From contig JAJQEO010000069.1 of the NCBI GenBank assembly GCA_021201665.1, positions 1 to 37,762 of the forward strand: a stretch of DNA of 37,762 nt. Direction: 5' to 3'. Positions 8,367 through 16,413 of the stretch are shown one piece after another. Below the pieces are notes generated by a model. The model had not been told where the DNA came from. It saw nothing but the letters and a program-made list of their open reading frames with translations, and ran no database searches. Position 1 is the stretch's first letter. Every line of letters starts with the position of its first letter. The position numbers and the translations under genes were made by a program. Source of the stretch: Lachnospiraceae bacterium. GTDB lineage: Bacteria; Bacillota; Clostridia; Lachnospirales; Lachnospiraceae.

Positions 8367-9005
8367 CTACCAGGCTTTTTTTACGGTGAGGATATTCTGC
8401 CCATCCCTATATTCATAGGAGAGCACGTCCATGCTTTTCTTTACCATGTAAATACCCAGCCCGCCAGGCTCCCGCTCCTCCAGAGAAAGAGCCGTGTCCG
8501 GATCCTTTCTCGCGAGCGGATCGTAGGGAATCCCACAATCCCGGAAGGTCAGGATGAGCGTTTTACACTCTGTTTTATACGCCGAATCACTGCCAGTTGA
8601 TGCAGACCCCGGCTCCGCCCCGGCGCACACATTGTCTGTTTTCACTTCTACTTCCATCTCAACCCGCACCCACACTGGCCCTTTCCCGTTTGGGTACGCA
8701 TAATGAACAATATTTCCGAACAGCTCATCAATGGCAATGTCAATCTGCACCTGCACCTTCATCGGACAGCCCAGTTCATCCAGATACTGATTCACAAACT
8801 CCGTCGCTCTTGCAATATCCGCCGTGACCGCCTCAAAGCACATTTCTTCCGGCAGCATTTTTTCCTGTCTCATTTCCTTTTGCGTCTTCGAATCGCGATC
8901 CATTCCCGTCTGCTCCGTATCCTTTCCCGGACAGGCTTCTTCGCCGGTTTTCCCGAATTTCATATCCGAAAGCGGTCGTTCCCCGTTGTTTCTTTTATTC
9001 TTCAT
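8367..9005 (-). CDS. RsbW-like anti-sigma ATPase / serine kinase
   Basis: A GHKL-fold protein of the RsbW/SpoIIAB type, which phosphorylates STAS proteins and binds a partner when they are phosphorylated (family knowledge). The 212-residue frame has an unusual charged N-terminus (about 1-50). The N-box is IAIDELFGNIVHYAY, G1 is FRDCGIPYDPL and G2 is GGLGIYMVKK. A 25-residue Gly/Ser/Ala-rich insertion (near AGAEPGSASTGSDSAY) separates the N-box from G1. The ATG at 9005 overlaps the phosphatase stop by 4 nt (ATGA) and has GGAGG 8 nt upstream, giving tight translational coupling. No sigma-factor gene is nearby, so its output partner is open. Confidence 0.88.
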   Translation of the reverse strand: MKNKRNNGERPLSDMKFGKTGEEACPGKDTEQTGMDRDSKTQKEMRQEKMLPEEMCFEAVTADIARATEFVNQYLDELGCPMKVQVQIDIAIDELFGNIVHYAYPNGKGPVWVRVEMEVEVKTDNVCAGAEPGSASTGSDSAYKTECKTLILTFRDCGIPYDPLARKDPDTALSLEEREPGGLGIYMVKKSMDVLSYEYRDGQNILTVKKAW

Positions 9006-10690
9006 TGCATCGGCCTCCTGTATTCCAGACACAGCATGGTCAGATCATCAAACTGCGGTGCTTCTCCCACAAAGCGCCCTGTTGCCTCTTTTATTGCCGG
9101 AAGAAGCTGTTCCGGAGGAAGCTCCCGGTTCTGGTTCAGCGAATCGCGCATACGCTCCAGGCCAAACATCTGGTTGTCCGCGTTGGTCGCTTCCGGCACA
9201 CCGTCGGTGTAAAGAAAGATCCGGTCGCCCGGCTCCAGAGTCAGCTTTCCCTCCCGGTAAGGAATATCCTCCATCCCGGCGAGGACGAAGCCCGCGCGCA
9301 CCTTATACGGTTCAAATGTTTCGCCTTTCCTGCAAAGGTACGGAACCTCATGCCCTGCGTTTACATAAGCAAATTCGCCGGTCGCCAGATCCAGCACGCC
9401 TTCAAACGCCGTGATAAACATTCCCTCACTGTTGGAATCGCAGAGCAGGTTATTGACCGAGGTAAATACAGTGCCAGGCGAAATCCCCGGCTGCGTGTGA
9501 TCCTTGATCAGCGTTTTTCCAATGACCATGAACAGCGCCGCCGGAATACCCTTCCCGGACACATCGGCCATCACAACCGCAAGGTGCCGGTCGTCAACCA
9601 TGAAAAAGTCATAAAAATCTCCGCCCACCTCTTTTGCCGGATCCATCGTCGCGTAGATGTCAAACTCTTCCCTGTCCGGAAAGGCGGGAAAGATACAGGG
9701 CAGCATCGAGGACTGAATGTGCCTGGCAATGTCCAACTCCGCCCCGATCCGTTCCTTTTCCGCAGTCACCGCAGTCAGATTTTCAATATAGCCGTTGATA
9801 TCCTGCTCCATCTGCTTCATGGCCTCCGCGAGATTTTCCACCTCATCTCCGGTATGGATGGCAAGCTCTGCAAGCAGCGACGGCCCTGTCTGTGCGTCCG
9901 TGTTTTCCCTGGCACTGACATAAGAAGACGCTGCCTGCGCGAGCTGGTTGATCGGCTTCACCACTGTTCGATTGACGACATTCAGGAAAAACAACAGCTG
10001 CAAAGCGGTGATAACAAGGAGAACCGCACTAATCCGCGCCAGATAATCATACCGTTCCCGCATGACCTGATCCATAGAGGTGTCCACCATTACATAGGCC
10101 AGGACCGACCCATCCTCGTCCAGTACCGCGACTCCCGTCGAGCAAAGCCACCCGTACTCCTCCGTGTTGGTAATATACGCCGGGAATCCCTGCACCGGGT
10201 CTTCAAAAATCCCGTAATTCTGCTCATAGATAATATCCCAGGTGCCAGCCAGGCATGCGTTCTGCGTATCATCCCCGTCGACTACATAGACACAGGTCCG
10301 GGAATCCGCGTCCACATAGATGATATAAAGCGAGAGAACGCCGCTTGCCGCGCGAATCCTCACCAGTGTCTGGTAAAGCTCTTCATATCCTTCATCCTGC
10401 AGGGCCTCATACTGCGCCAGGTAGGCTGCTTCCGCCTCCTCATCCGCCAGATCCGGCGCGGGGTTTTTCAGATAAATCTCTGTCACCAGCTCCGTGTAAT
10501 GCTTCACCATTTCCGTATCCAGTACAGAAATAGCCGTATTCGCGACTTTCTCGCTCAACGACTTGTAATACTCGTCCATACTGCCAGCGTACATCTGATA
10601 GCTGACTGCTGTGGAAACAATGGCCAGTGCCAGAGTAAAAACCAAAATGACCAGAACCGATTTTTGCCGCAGCGATCGTTTTCTTCCCAT
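9002..10690 (-). CDS. Membrane-bound SpoIIE-type (PP2C) phosphatase
   Basis: Likely dephosphorylates a STAS-domain antagonist in response to an extracellular signal. The 562-residue protein has an N-terminal membrane helix (about 9-30), an extracytoplasmic Cache-like sensor region (about 31-245), a second helix, and a HAMP/coiled-coil linker. The SpoIIE domain (about 330-560) keeps the metal and core motifs: VGGDFYDFF, ADVSGKGIPAALFM, NAGHEVPYL, LYTDGVPEATN and FDDLTML. The start at 10690 (MGRKRSLRQK) is chosen because AAGGAG lies 9 nt upstream; the longer frame to 10756 has none. It is encoded 78 nt after the LuxR-type gene and coupled to the RsbW-like gene. The catalytic set is complete. 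Confidence 0.93.
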   Translation of the reverse strand: MGRKRSLRQKSVLVILVFTLALAIVSTAVSYQMYAGSMDEYYKSLSEKVANTAISVLDTEMVKHYTELVTEIYLKNPAPDLADEEAEAAYLAQYEALQDEGYEELYQTLVRIRAASGVLSLYIIYVDADSRTCVYVVDGDDTQNACLAGTWDIIYEQNYGIFEDPVQGFPAYITNTEEYGWLCSTGVAVLDEDGSVLAYVMVDTSMDQVMRERYDYLARISAVLLVITALQLLFFLNVVNRTVVKPINQLAQAASSYVSARENTDAQTGPSLLAELAIHTGDEVENLAEAMKQMEQDINGYIENLTAVTAEKERIGAELDIARHIQSSMLPCIFPAFPDREEFDIYATMDPAKEVGGDFYDFFMVDDRHLAVVMADVSGKGIPAALFMVIGKTLIKDHTQPGISPGTVFTSVNNLLCDSNSEGMFITAFEGVLDLATGEFAYVNAGHEVPYLCRKGETFEPYKVRAGFVLAGMEDIPYREGKLTLEPGDRIFLYTDGVPEATNADNQMFGLERMRDSLNQNRELPPEQLLPAIKEATGRFVGEAPQFDDLTMLCLEYRRPMQ

Positions 10691-10768
10691 ATGAGTTTCT
10701 CCTTCCACGCGATTCGCACTTCGTTTCCCGTACACAGGCGCCAGCCTTCCGCGCACGGATACGGCTTA

Positions 10769-13129
10769 TCAGATCAGCTTCCTTTTCCTCGCCTCATCAA
10801 TCGCCGACGAGCGATTTTTCACGCCAAGCTTCCGATAATTCTCCTGATTATGATATTTGACCGTGGAAATGCTGATCCCCAGAGACTCCGCGATCTGTTT
10901 CTCCTGGTACCCTTTGGCCTGCAGGCGCAGGATACTGAGTCCCCTCTCACTGATCTGGGTATCCTCCGAGGCGCGCAGATTCAGGTAATCCGGATAGCGG
11001 TTTGCCATCTTCCGGCACTCCTTTAGCACCCGCGCTTTAAAATCTCCGTCTTTCCATACCAGGCTTTCTTCCTTCAGCAGCTTATAGACTGCGGCGCCTT
11101 CCCGCGAAAACAGGCGGACGAATCGGTATTCCTCCGCCTCAGAGACGCAGGCCTGCAGTGTTTCCTTCCAGTCACCCTCCTGCGTCCGGAATTCAACAAT
11201 CGCCAGCAGCAGCTCCGCCTCCATGCGGATCCAGGTCCGTTTCTGTTTTTCCGCGTAATACAAAAGCTGCCGCAGCAGGCCGTAAGCCGCCTGATATTTC
11301 CTGCGCTGAATGTAAATTCTCACCTTCGTCAGGTAGCGGAAACGCTCCATCGTGCAAAATTCACTGTTCTCATCCGGCGCGCTATCCATCCATTCCGCCA
11401 CCTTAAAGGGGGCTCCCTCATACAGAAGATACCGCGTTTTCAGGGTTTCAATGTTTAAAAGGAGCTTCGGGGCCTCCTCTCTGGCTCTTGCCTCAAAGGT
11501 TTCCAGCGTCTCCCACGCCTCCATCGGCCGGCCGTCAAAAATAGCAAGCCAGGACAGGATTCCGGCTGCCACAAAAATCAGCTCCGGCTTCCCGCCGGCG
11601 TCTGCCTGCATTCTGCCCTTCTCTGCCAGAGAAAGGATCTCATAGCTGTCTTCGCCTTTTTCAAAAAGGCTCTCCGACAGGGCAATCGAAACCAGCCCTT
11701 TTCCATATTTTCCAAGTACCAGCTCCACCAGCCGCCCAATCCCCGCAGCCAGCTCCCGATCGTATTTGCTCCAGTCACAGAAATCCTTGCCCCCATTCAT
11801 CAGGGAAGGCAGGTTGCTCGTGACAGAAAACTCCGGAAGCGTAATGGAGCGGGTCATCAAAAGTGCCGACGCCTGCCGGATCAGCTTCACCGTATGGACG
11901 CTTCCCCGGTGAGGAAGCCCGATATCCAGGTACAGCAGGCGGCTTTTCACATCCCGCGCGGCGCTCCCGGTCGCTGTTTTCCCATACTCCTCCAGGCGAT
12001 GGTACCAGCGCTCGCTCTCCTCGTCATTCATCAGCATCGACTGGAGCATACTCATCCCCGCCATCAGCTCCGGACTCTCCTCAATCAGCTTCTCCGGCAG
12101 CTCCAGATAATACTTCCGCATCTCAAAATAATGGCCGCTGGCCGGATTCTTCCGCGCATTCGCAATCAGCAGCCGGGAAATGCTCTCCACCTCCTGGCAG
12201 CTTTTGTACATCTCCAGCGCGTCCGGAATCTGCTCATGCAGCTCATAATACAGACCGGCATTGTGATAAAGAATGCGTATCTGTTCCGGTGTGCGCCTTC
12301 TCTCCAGCCTCAGGCGAAACGATTCCCGCATTTCCCAGCGGCATTCCCAGACTCCCTCTTCCCCGCTCTGCACAAAAAAATTCCCGGTCTCCTCCGCACG
12401 GTAAATCAAATCCCGGACATGGCTGTTCCCCGTGATCATCGCCGCCAGCTCCGCGGTGAACGCTTTTACGATCGACGTTTCCATAAAAAAATCCTGAATT
12501 TCTCTGTCCCACAGGTCAAAAACACAGGTTTCCAGAAAATCCATCCCCCGCTTCTCGGCGCGCGGGATATCGCCTCCCTCCAACGCCAGCATAAACAGGG
12601 AAAAGGCATGTCCGCGCGACTGCCGCCAGACACGCTCCGCCTCCTCCTCGCTCAGAAAAACGTCAGACGCTTCCAGGTACAAAGCCTGTTGCTCTCTCGT
12701 CAGGAGAAAGCTCTCCTCCGGTATGACGCAGAATTCACTTTGCATCTGGATGGGAAGCAGCCATCTTGGCATCCTGCTTCTGGAGACAAGAATCAGCCAT
12801 ACAAACCGCTGCCGCACCAATTGCCGTATTTTCTGCGCATAGTCTGCCTGCAGCCTGTGGTCCGTCACCGCATACAGGTCATCCAGCACGATTGTCCGCC
12901 TCTCGCCGGCCGGCGGTACCGGAATCTGATCCGGGTCCATCTCCGGAGCGGAATAATAATCGTACTCCTTCTCCCCCAGAAAAAACCGGACAAACGCAGT
13001 CTTCCCGGTTCCCGCCACACCGTACAGGTACGCCGGAAGATTCAGCTTCTGCGCCGCATTCATTTTCTTTCTCGCCTCTTCCGGACATAGATAATGTGGG
13101 TCCTCTGTTCGGTATTCAGCCTTCGGCAT
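10769..13129 (-). CDS. MalT-like LuxR-family transcriptional regulator
   Basis: A large ATP-dependent activator of 786 residues. The N-terminal STAND-type ATPase has Walker A GVAGTGKT (37-44) and Walker B RRTIVLDD (about 77-84). A long helical repeat region (about 280-700, TPR-like) follows. The C-terminal LuxR helix-turn-helix occupies about 725-786, with GLSILRLQAKGYQEKQIAE and LGISISTVKYHNQENYRKL. Proteins of this design bind an inducer, multimerise and activate promoters. It is the only classical DNA-binding regulator inside the minus-strand locus, so it is the best candidate to act at the three 17-bp elements at 20454, 22139 and 29928 (inference). Start supported by AGGAAGAAAGAGGA before ATG. 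Confidence 0.9.
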   Translation of the reverse strand: MPKAEYRTEDPHYLCPEEARKKMNAAQKLNLPAYLYGVAGTGKTAFVRFFLGEKEYDYYSAPEMDPDQIPVPPAGERRTIVLDDLYAVTDHRLQADYAQKIRQLVRQRFVWLILVSRSRMPRWLLPIQMQSEFCVIPEESFLLTREQQALYLEASDVFLSEEEAERVWRQSRGHAFSLFMLALEGGDIPRAEKRGMDFLETCVFDLWDREIQDFFMETSIVKAFTAELAAMITGNSHVRDLIYRAEETGNFFVQSGEEGVWECRWEMRESFRLRLERRRTPEQIRILYHNAGLYYELHEQIPDALEMYKSCQEVESISRLLIANARKNPASGHYFEMRKYYLELPEKLIEESPELMAGMSMLQSMLMNDEESERWYHRLEEYGKTATGSAARDVKSRLLYLDIGLPHRGSVHTVKLIRQASALLMTRSITLPEFSVTSNLPSLMNGGKDFCDWSKYDRELAAGIGRLVELVLGKYGKGLVSIALSESLFEKGEDSYEILSLAEKGRMQADAGGKPELIFVAAGILSWLAIFDGRPMEAWETLETFEARAREEAPKLLLNIETLKTRYLLYEGAPFKVAEWMDSAPDENSEFCTMERFRYLTKVRIYIQRRKYQAAYGLLRQLLYYAEKQKRTWIRMEAELLLAIVEFRTQEGDWKETLQACVSEAEEYRFVRLFSREGAAVYKLLKEESLVWKDGDFKARVLKECRKMANRYPDYLNLRASEDTQISERGLSILRLQAKGYQEKQIAESLGISISTVKYHNQENYRKLGVKNRSSAIDEARKRKLI

Positions 13130-13154
13130 TCCTCTTTCTTCCTTTCATTCGTAA

Positions 13155-13226
13155 GCCCTGCCCTTCGCGAAGCGAACTCTCATGGGCAGGGCGACCTGCC
13201 GCCGAGCGAAGCGAGGGGGCGTTTCC
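13155..13226 (+). repeat. Palindromic repeat family 1, copy 1 (arm-core)
   Basis: GCCCTGCCC and GGGCAGGGC flank an inner TTCGCGAAGCGAACTCTCAT. The core CGACCTGCCGCCGAGCGAAG and the tail GCGAGGGGGCGTTTCC follow. It lies between the LuxR-type gene start and the MATE stop codon. Confidence 0.85.
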
Positions 13227-13235
13227 TTTTTTGCA

Positions 13236-15170
13236 TCAAATCTTTACCGTCAGCGTATTAAATCCCTGGTAATGCCGGTAATAAAATTCCTTTGCGGTTC
13301 TGCGGATCACCAGGACTCCCATAGCATCCAGGTCAAAAGCTGCCGCCGCGCCCGCCCGCTCTGTACGCAGAGAAAATGGATTGAAGCTCGCCGCACTGTC
13401 CCGGAAATGCAGGGTAAACAGATGATCCTCCTCGGCAACCAGCGTAATCTGGATGCGCCCCTTCTCATCTAAAAACGCCCGGTTAATGATCACCGAGCAC
13501 AGCTCTTCTACGGTCAGAGCAACAAAATAGCTCTGATTCGGAAGCGCGTCCCAGTCTTCGCAGAACCCCCGCACCTTTTCCAGCAGCGGTCCCATCTCGT
13601 CCATCCGGTTGTCGATCAGGATGCTTAAGACCCGGTTCGGGTCAAATGAGTCCTCGCGGATAACACGGTATTTTTTACGCGTATGCCCATAAAAAGACGC
13701 TTCGCGTGGGGCATACGCTGATGGAAGCGCCCCCTCGCTTCGCTCGGCGGCAGGTCGCGTATGCCCATGAAAAGACGCTTCGCGTGGGGCATACGCTATC
13801 AGCAGAAATAGCCCCAGAGATAAGATTTCTGTGACCGGGTACAGCCACCAGAAGCCCTGCTCCCCGAAAGCCGCGCAGACAAACGTCGCCGGCAGCAGCA
13901 CTGCCGCGCCGCGCAGGATCGTCAGCAGATACGCCGCCATCTCCTCGCCGACAGACTGGTAATAGCTCTCTAAAACAATGCTGATTCCCGCGAATCCGGC
14001 GCCGGCGCAGAACACCCGGAGCGCGTAGCAGCCGAGCCGAACCGCCTCCTGGCCTTCCAGGCCGAACAGGGCGCACACCGCGTCCGGGAAAGCCACTGTC
14101 AGAAAAATTCCGACCGCCCCGGCAGCCGTGCCGGAGCATAGCCCCAGCCGCAGCGTATGCGCCATACCGCGCCGGTTATGCTCTCCACAATAAGTCGAAA
14201 CCAGTGGCTGTGTGGCTTTCGCCGCCCCATCATACAGGTAAAGAATCAGATAAGAAGCGTTCTGTACCATATCAAATACAGCGACTCCCACACTCCCGCT
14301 CATCCGCATCAGAAGATGGTTCGCCGCCAGAAGAAACAGCATTGAAAACAGGTAGGCGGCCGAAGAAGAAAAGCCCGTCCGAAAGCACGAAAAACAGCCG
14401 GTAAAATCCGGTGAAAACGGAAATAACCGGAGAGTACCCTTCGCTCCCGCTCCCTGCGGGGCGTTCTCCGGTAAACGATGTTTTTCATCCGCCTTGCCGG
14501 AAAAACGGACTCCCTTTCTCCACGGCAGAGCCGTCAGATAGCAGGCAATCGAAATGACCTGGCCTGCCAGCGTCGCCAGGGCCGCTCCGGCCGCCCCCAT
14601 GTCCAAAAGCAGCACAAGCAGAAGATTCAGCGCAATATCGGACAGGTTTCCCACCGTAAACCCCAGGCTCGCGATTTTCTCATGGTCGTCGTTGCGCAGA
14701 TAATAGTTCAGAAGATAAGCGAAAAAAAAGAGTGGTATACCGGAAACAATAATCCGCACATAAGCCCGGCTGGTCTCAAACAGAAGCCCATCCGCCGCAG
14801 TCGTCCCCAGCAGTCCGAGCAACGGAGTAAGGAAAAAATTCCCCAGAACGGCAAGCGCCGCCCCAATCAGCAGCGTGACTCCCAGAACGCCCTGAAAGCC
14901 GCCCAGCGCCTCCTCCGGCTTTCCCTGCGCAAGCTGCGTTGCAAAGCGGACAGAGCCGCCGATCCCAAATCCATGCATGATCACGTTAATAACCATAAAG
15001 ACCGGCAGAGCAAGACTGATCGCGGCAAGCCCTGTCACGCCCATACTCTGCCCGACCACCACCGCGTCCATCATATCCCCCGCCGCAAGGCCGACCGATG
15101 AGAGAATCGCTGGAAAAAACTGCCGGTAAAACATTTTCCGGGAAAAATAGTCCTCTGCGTATTTCTTCAT
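13236..15170 (-). CDS. MATE transporter fused to an RsbW-like ATPase domain
   Basis: The N-terminal portion (about 1-455 of 644) is a MATE-family multidrug/ion exporter: KMFYRQFFPAILSSVGLAAGDMMD, repeated Gly- and Ala-rich membrane helices, and two related halves. After a linker, the last 150 residues form a GHKL domain of the RsbW type. It has an N-box-like LTVEELCSVIINRA, a G1-like FRDSAASFNPF, and a C-terminal DAMGVLVIRRTAKEF with QGFNTLTVKI. Key Gly residues of G1 are replaced, so ATP binding is uncertain. The linker contains a full in-frame copy of repeat family 1 (13679-13796). Start at 15170 (MKKYAEDYFSRK) with GGAG about 10 nt upstream. A transporter gated or targeted by partner switching is a reasonable inference. 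Confidence 0.88.
   Translation of the reverse strand: MKKYAEDYFSRKMFYRQFFPAILSSVGLAAGDMMDAVVVGQSMGVTGLAAISLALPVFMVINVIMHGFGIGGSVRFATQLAQGKPEEALGGFQGVLGVTLLIGAALAVLGNFFLTPLLGLLGTTAADGLLFETSRAYVRIIVSGIPLFFFAYLLNYYLRNDDHEKIASLGFTVGNLSDIALNLLLVLLLDMGAAGAALATLAGQVISIACYLTALPWRKGVRFSGKADEKHRLPENAPQGAGAKGTLRLFPFSPDFTGCFSCFRTGFSSSAAYLFSMLFLLAANHLLMRMSGSVGVAVFDMVQNASYLILYLYDGAAKATQPLVSTYCGEHNRRGMAHTLRLGLCSGTAAGAVGIFLTVAFPDAVCALFGLEGQEAVRLGCYALRVFCAGAGFAGISIVLESYYQSVGEEMAAYLLTILRGAAVLLPATFVCAAFGEQGFWWLYPVTEILSLGLFLLIAYAPREASFHGHTRPAAERSEGALPSAYAPREASFYGHTRKKYRVIREDSFDPNRVLSILIDNRMDEMGPLLEKVRGFCEDWDALPNQSYFVALTVEELCSVIINRAFLDEKGRIQITLVAEEDHLFTLHFRDSAASFNPFSLRTERAGAAAAFDLDAMGVLVIRRTAKEFYYRHYQGFNTLTVKI
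13679..13796 (-). repeat. Palindromic repeat family 1, copy 2, in frame in the MATE gene
   Basis: This is a full arm-core-arm copy of 118 bp. Each arm is a 40-bp palindrome with GCGTATGCCC and GGGCATACGC ends around an inner GACGCTTCGCGTG-like segment. The core reads GACCTGCCGCCGAGCGAAGC on the minus strand. It is read through as YAPREASFHGHT, RPAAERSEGALPS and YAPREASFYGHT between the two domains of the MATE fusion. Confidence 0.9.
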
Positions 15171-15228
15171 ACCGTTCCATCTCCATTTACCCACAGGCAC
15201 TTACAGGTTCAGGATCTGTCGCCAGATA

Positions 15229-15302
15229 GCGTATGCCCCACGCGAAGCGTCTTTTCATGGGCATACGCGACCTGCCGCCGAGCGAAGCGAGGGGGCGCTT
15301 CC
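15229..15302 (+). repeat. Palindromic repeat family 1, copy 3 (arm-core)
   Basis: The arm has GCGTATGCCC and GGGCATACGC ends around CACGCGAAGCGTCTTTTCAT, followed by the core to GGGGGCGCTTCC. It lies between the MATE start and the DUF2156 stop. The arm sequence is the same as in copy 2, inside the neighbouring gene. Confidence 0.85.
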
Positions 15303-15356
15303 ATTAACTCACGCATCTTGCACCTCCTGATACGCGAATCGCAAGCGATGAAAGCC

Positions 15357-16298
15357 TCAACGCAGCCCGGCCTCATGCATCTTCAGCATCCGGCTTGGGC
15401 GCATCTGCCGCTTCATCCGCCGCAGCCCTTCAATGCCCAGATCCTCCTCCGCGTTGACAAAGGCCACAGACTCTGGCAGTGCGCAGAAAAACGCGTGCTT
15501 CGTGTAAGCGCCCAGCCCAGGCAGCGTGAACCTCTGCTTCGCAAGGCAAAGGTCATAGGTATCCGCGCTAAGCGGATATCCCGCGGCAACCGCGTGCGGC
15601 TCCCCGTCTGCACGGATCAGAACCCCAAAGCTGCCCAACGCGTCCCACTCCCGCAGGAGTGTCTCCGACGCCGCGCCGTCCTCAAGCATACCTTCCCGCA
15701 AATTCGCAGGCGCCATATGATCCGGCGGCACACCTCCCGGCCTGTCTGCCAGTATGGAAAGATCCGGCTGCCCGGAAGAGCGGCTCACCCACTGCCGGTT
15801 GACCTCCATCGCTTCAGCCAGATTCTCCCGGCTCAAAAGCTCACACTCCAGAACATGGTCCGTCTTTGCCCGTCGAATATGGTTGCGGATGGCCGCGAAC
15901 CGTTTCCCCTCAAGCGCCCTCTGTTCCGCGCAGTCATACAGGTATTCATGGTCATTTTCCGCTTCTGAAATCCGGAAAGCCCCCGGGAATTCCTTCTCCA
16001 GAAGCTCCACGTCCGCCTCCCCCATATAGCACAGCCCAAGTCCCGGCGTTTTCATCTGTTCTCCGATGAAACGGCAGACGGCCTCTCTCTTCCCACAGGG
16101 AAAAAACCATGTGTTTTCCCCACGCCAACGGCACTTTACCGCGTACAGGTGATCCTCCAGGCAGACGGAGAGCCCCATGTCCTCCCGCCAGATATAGAGC
16201 GTGGCAAATGCGTGGGAGGCCGTTATCCGGCCGTATTGCAGCCGCAGGCTCTCAATCTGCCCCCGCATGGAAAGTGAAATTTCCATCGTCTTCCCCAT
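15357..16298 (-). CDS. DUF2156-type (GNAT-fold) acyl/aminoacyl transferase-like protein
   Basis: A 313-residue protein that resembles the C-terminal domain of phosphatidylglycerol lysyltransferases (DUF2156, two tandem GNAT folds). Diagnostic stretches are GQIESLRLQYGRITASHAFA, ASHAFATLYIWREDMG, the region FAAIRNHIRRAKTDH with the RNHIRR basic patch, and a C-terminal EDLGIEGLRRMKRQMRP. Members transfer amino acids from aminoacyl-tRNA, or acyl groups, to lipids or peptides. There is no membrane domain, so lipid lysylation is unlikely to be its job in this form. It follows the formyltransferase by 44 nt. Both could act on the secreted peptides of this locus (inference). The start at 16298 has a weak ribosome site; 16286 is an alternative. 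Confidence 0.75.
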   Translation of the reverse strand: MGKTMEISLSMRGQIESLRLQYGRITASHAFATLYIWREDMGLSVCLEDHLYAVKCRWRGENTWFFPCGKREAVCRFIGEQMKTPGLGLCYMGEADVELLEKEFPGAFRISEAENDHEYLYDCAEQRALEGKRFAAIRNHIRRAKTDHVLECELLSRENLAEAMEVNRQWVSRSSGQPDLSILADRPGGVPPDHMAPANLREGMLEDGAASETLLREWDALGSFGVLIRADGEPHAVAAGYPLSADTYDLCLAKQRFTLPGLGAYTKHAFFCALPESVAFVNAEEDLGIEGLRRMKRQMRPSRMLKMHEAGLR

Positions 16299-16341
16299 AA
16301 TCCCGTTACGGCCAGTCCTTTCTGTTTTCTGTCAGTATTAT

Positions 16342-16413
16342 GTCATGGATTTGCGGAGCAAATCCGTGACGCAGGCCACGGCATTGCCGCAGGCAATTCT
16401 GCATGCCGTGGCT
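16342..16413 (+). repeat. Two-hairpin repeat family 2, copy a
   Basis: Hairpin 1 is GTCATGGATTTGC-gga-GCAAATCCGTGAC (16342-16370). After GCAGG, hairpin 2 pairs CCACGGCAT with ATGCCGTGG around TGCC/GGCA. The end of the formyltransferase gene, including its stop codon, lies inside this copy. Confidence 0.85.

Noticed and set aside
9005..11026. A 673-codon open frame on the plus strand
   Set aside because: It is antisense to the SpoIIE-type phosphatase, whose motifs are unmistakable; long antisense frames are common in GC-rich codon usage.
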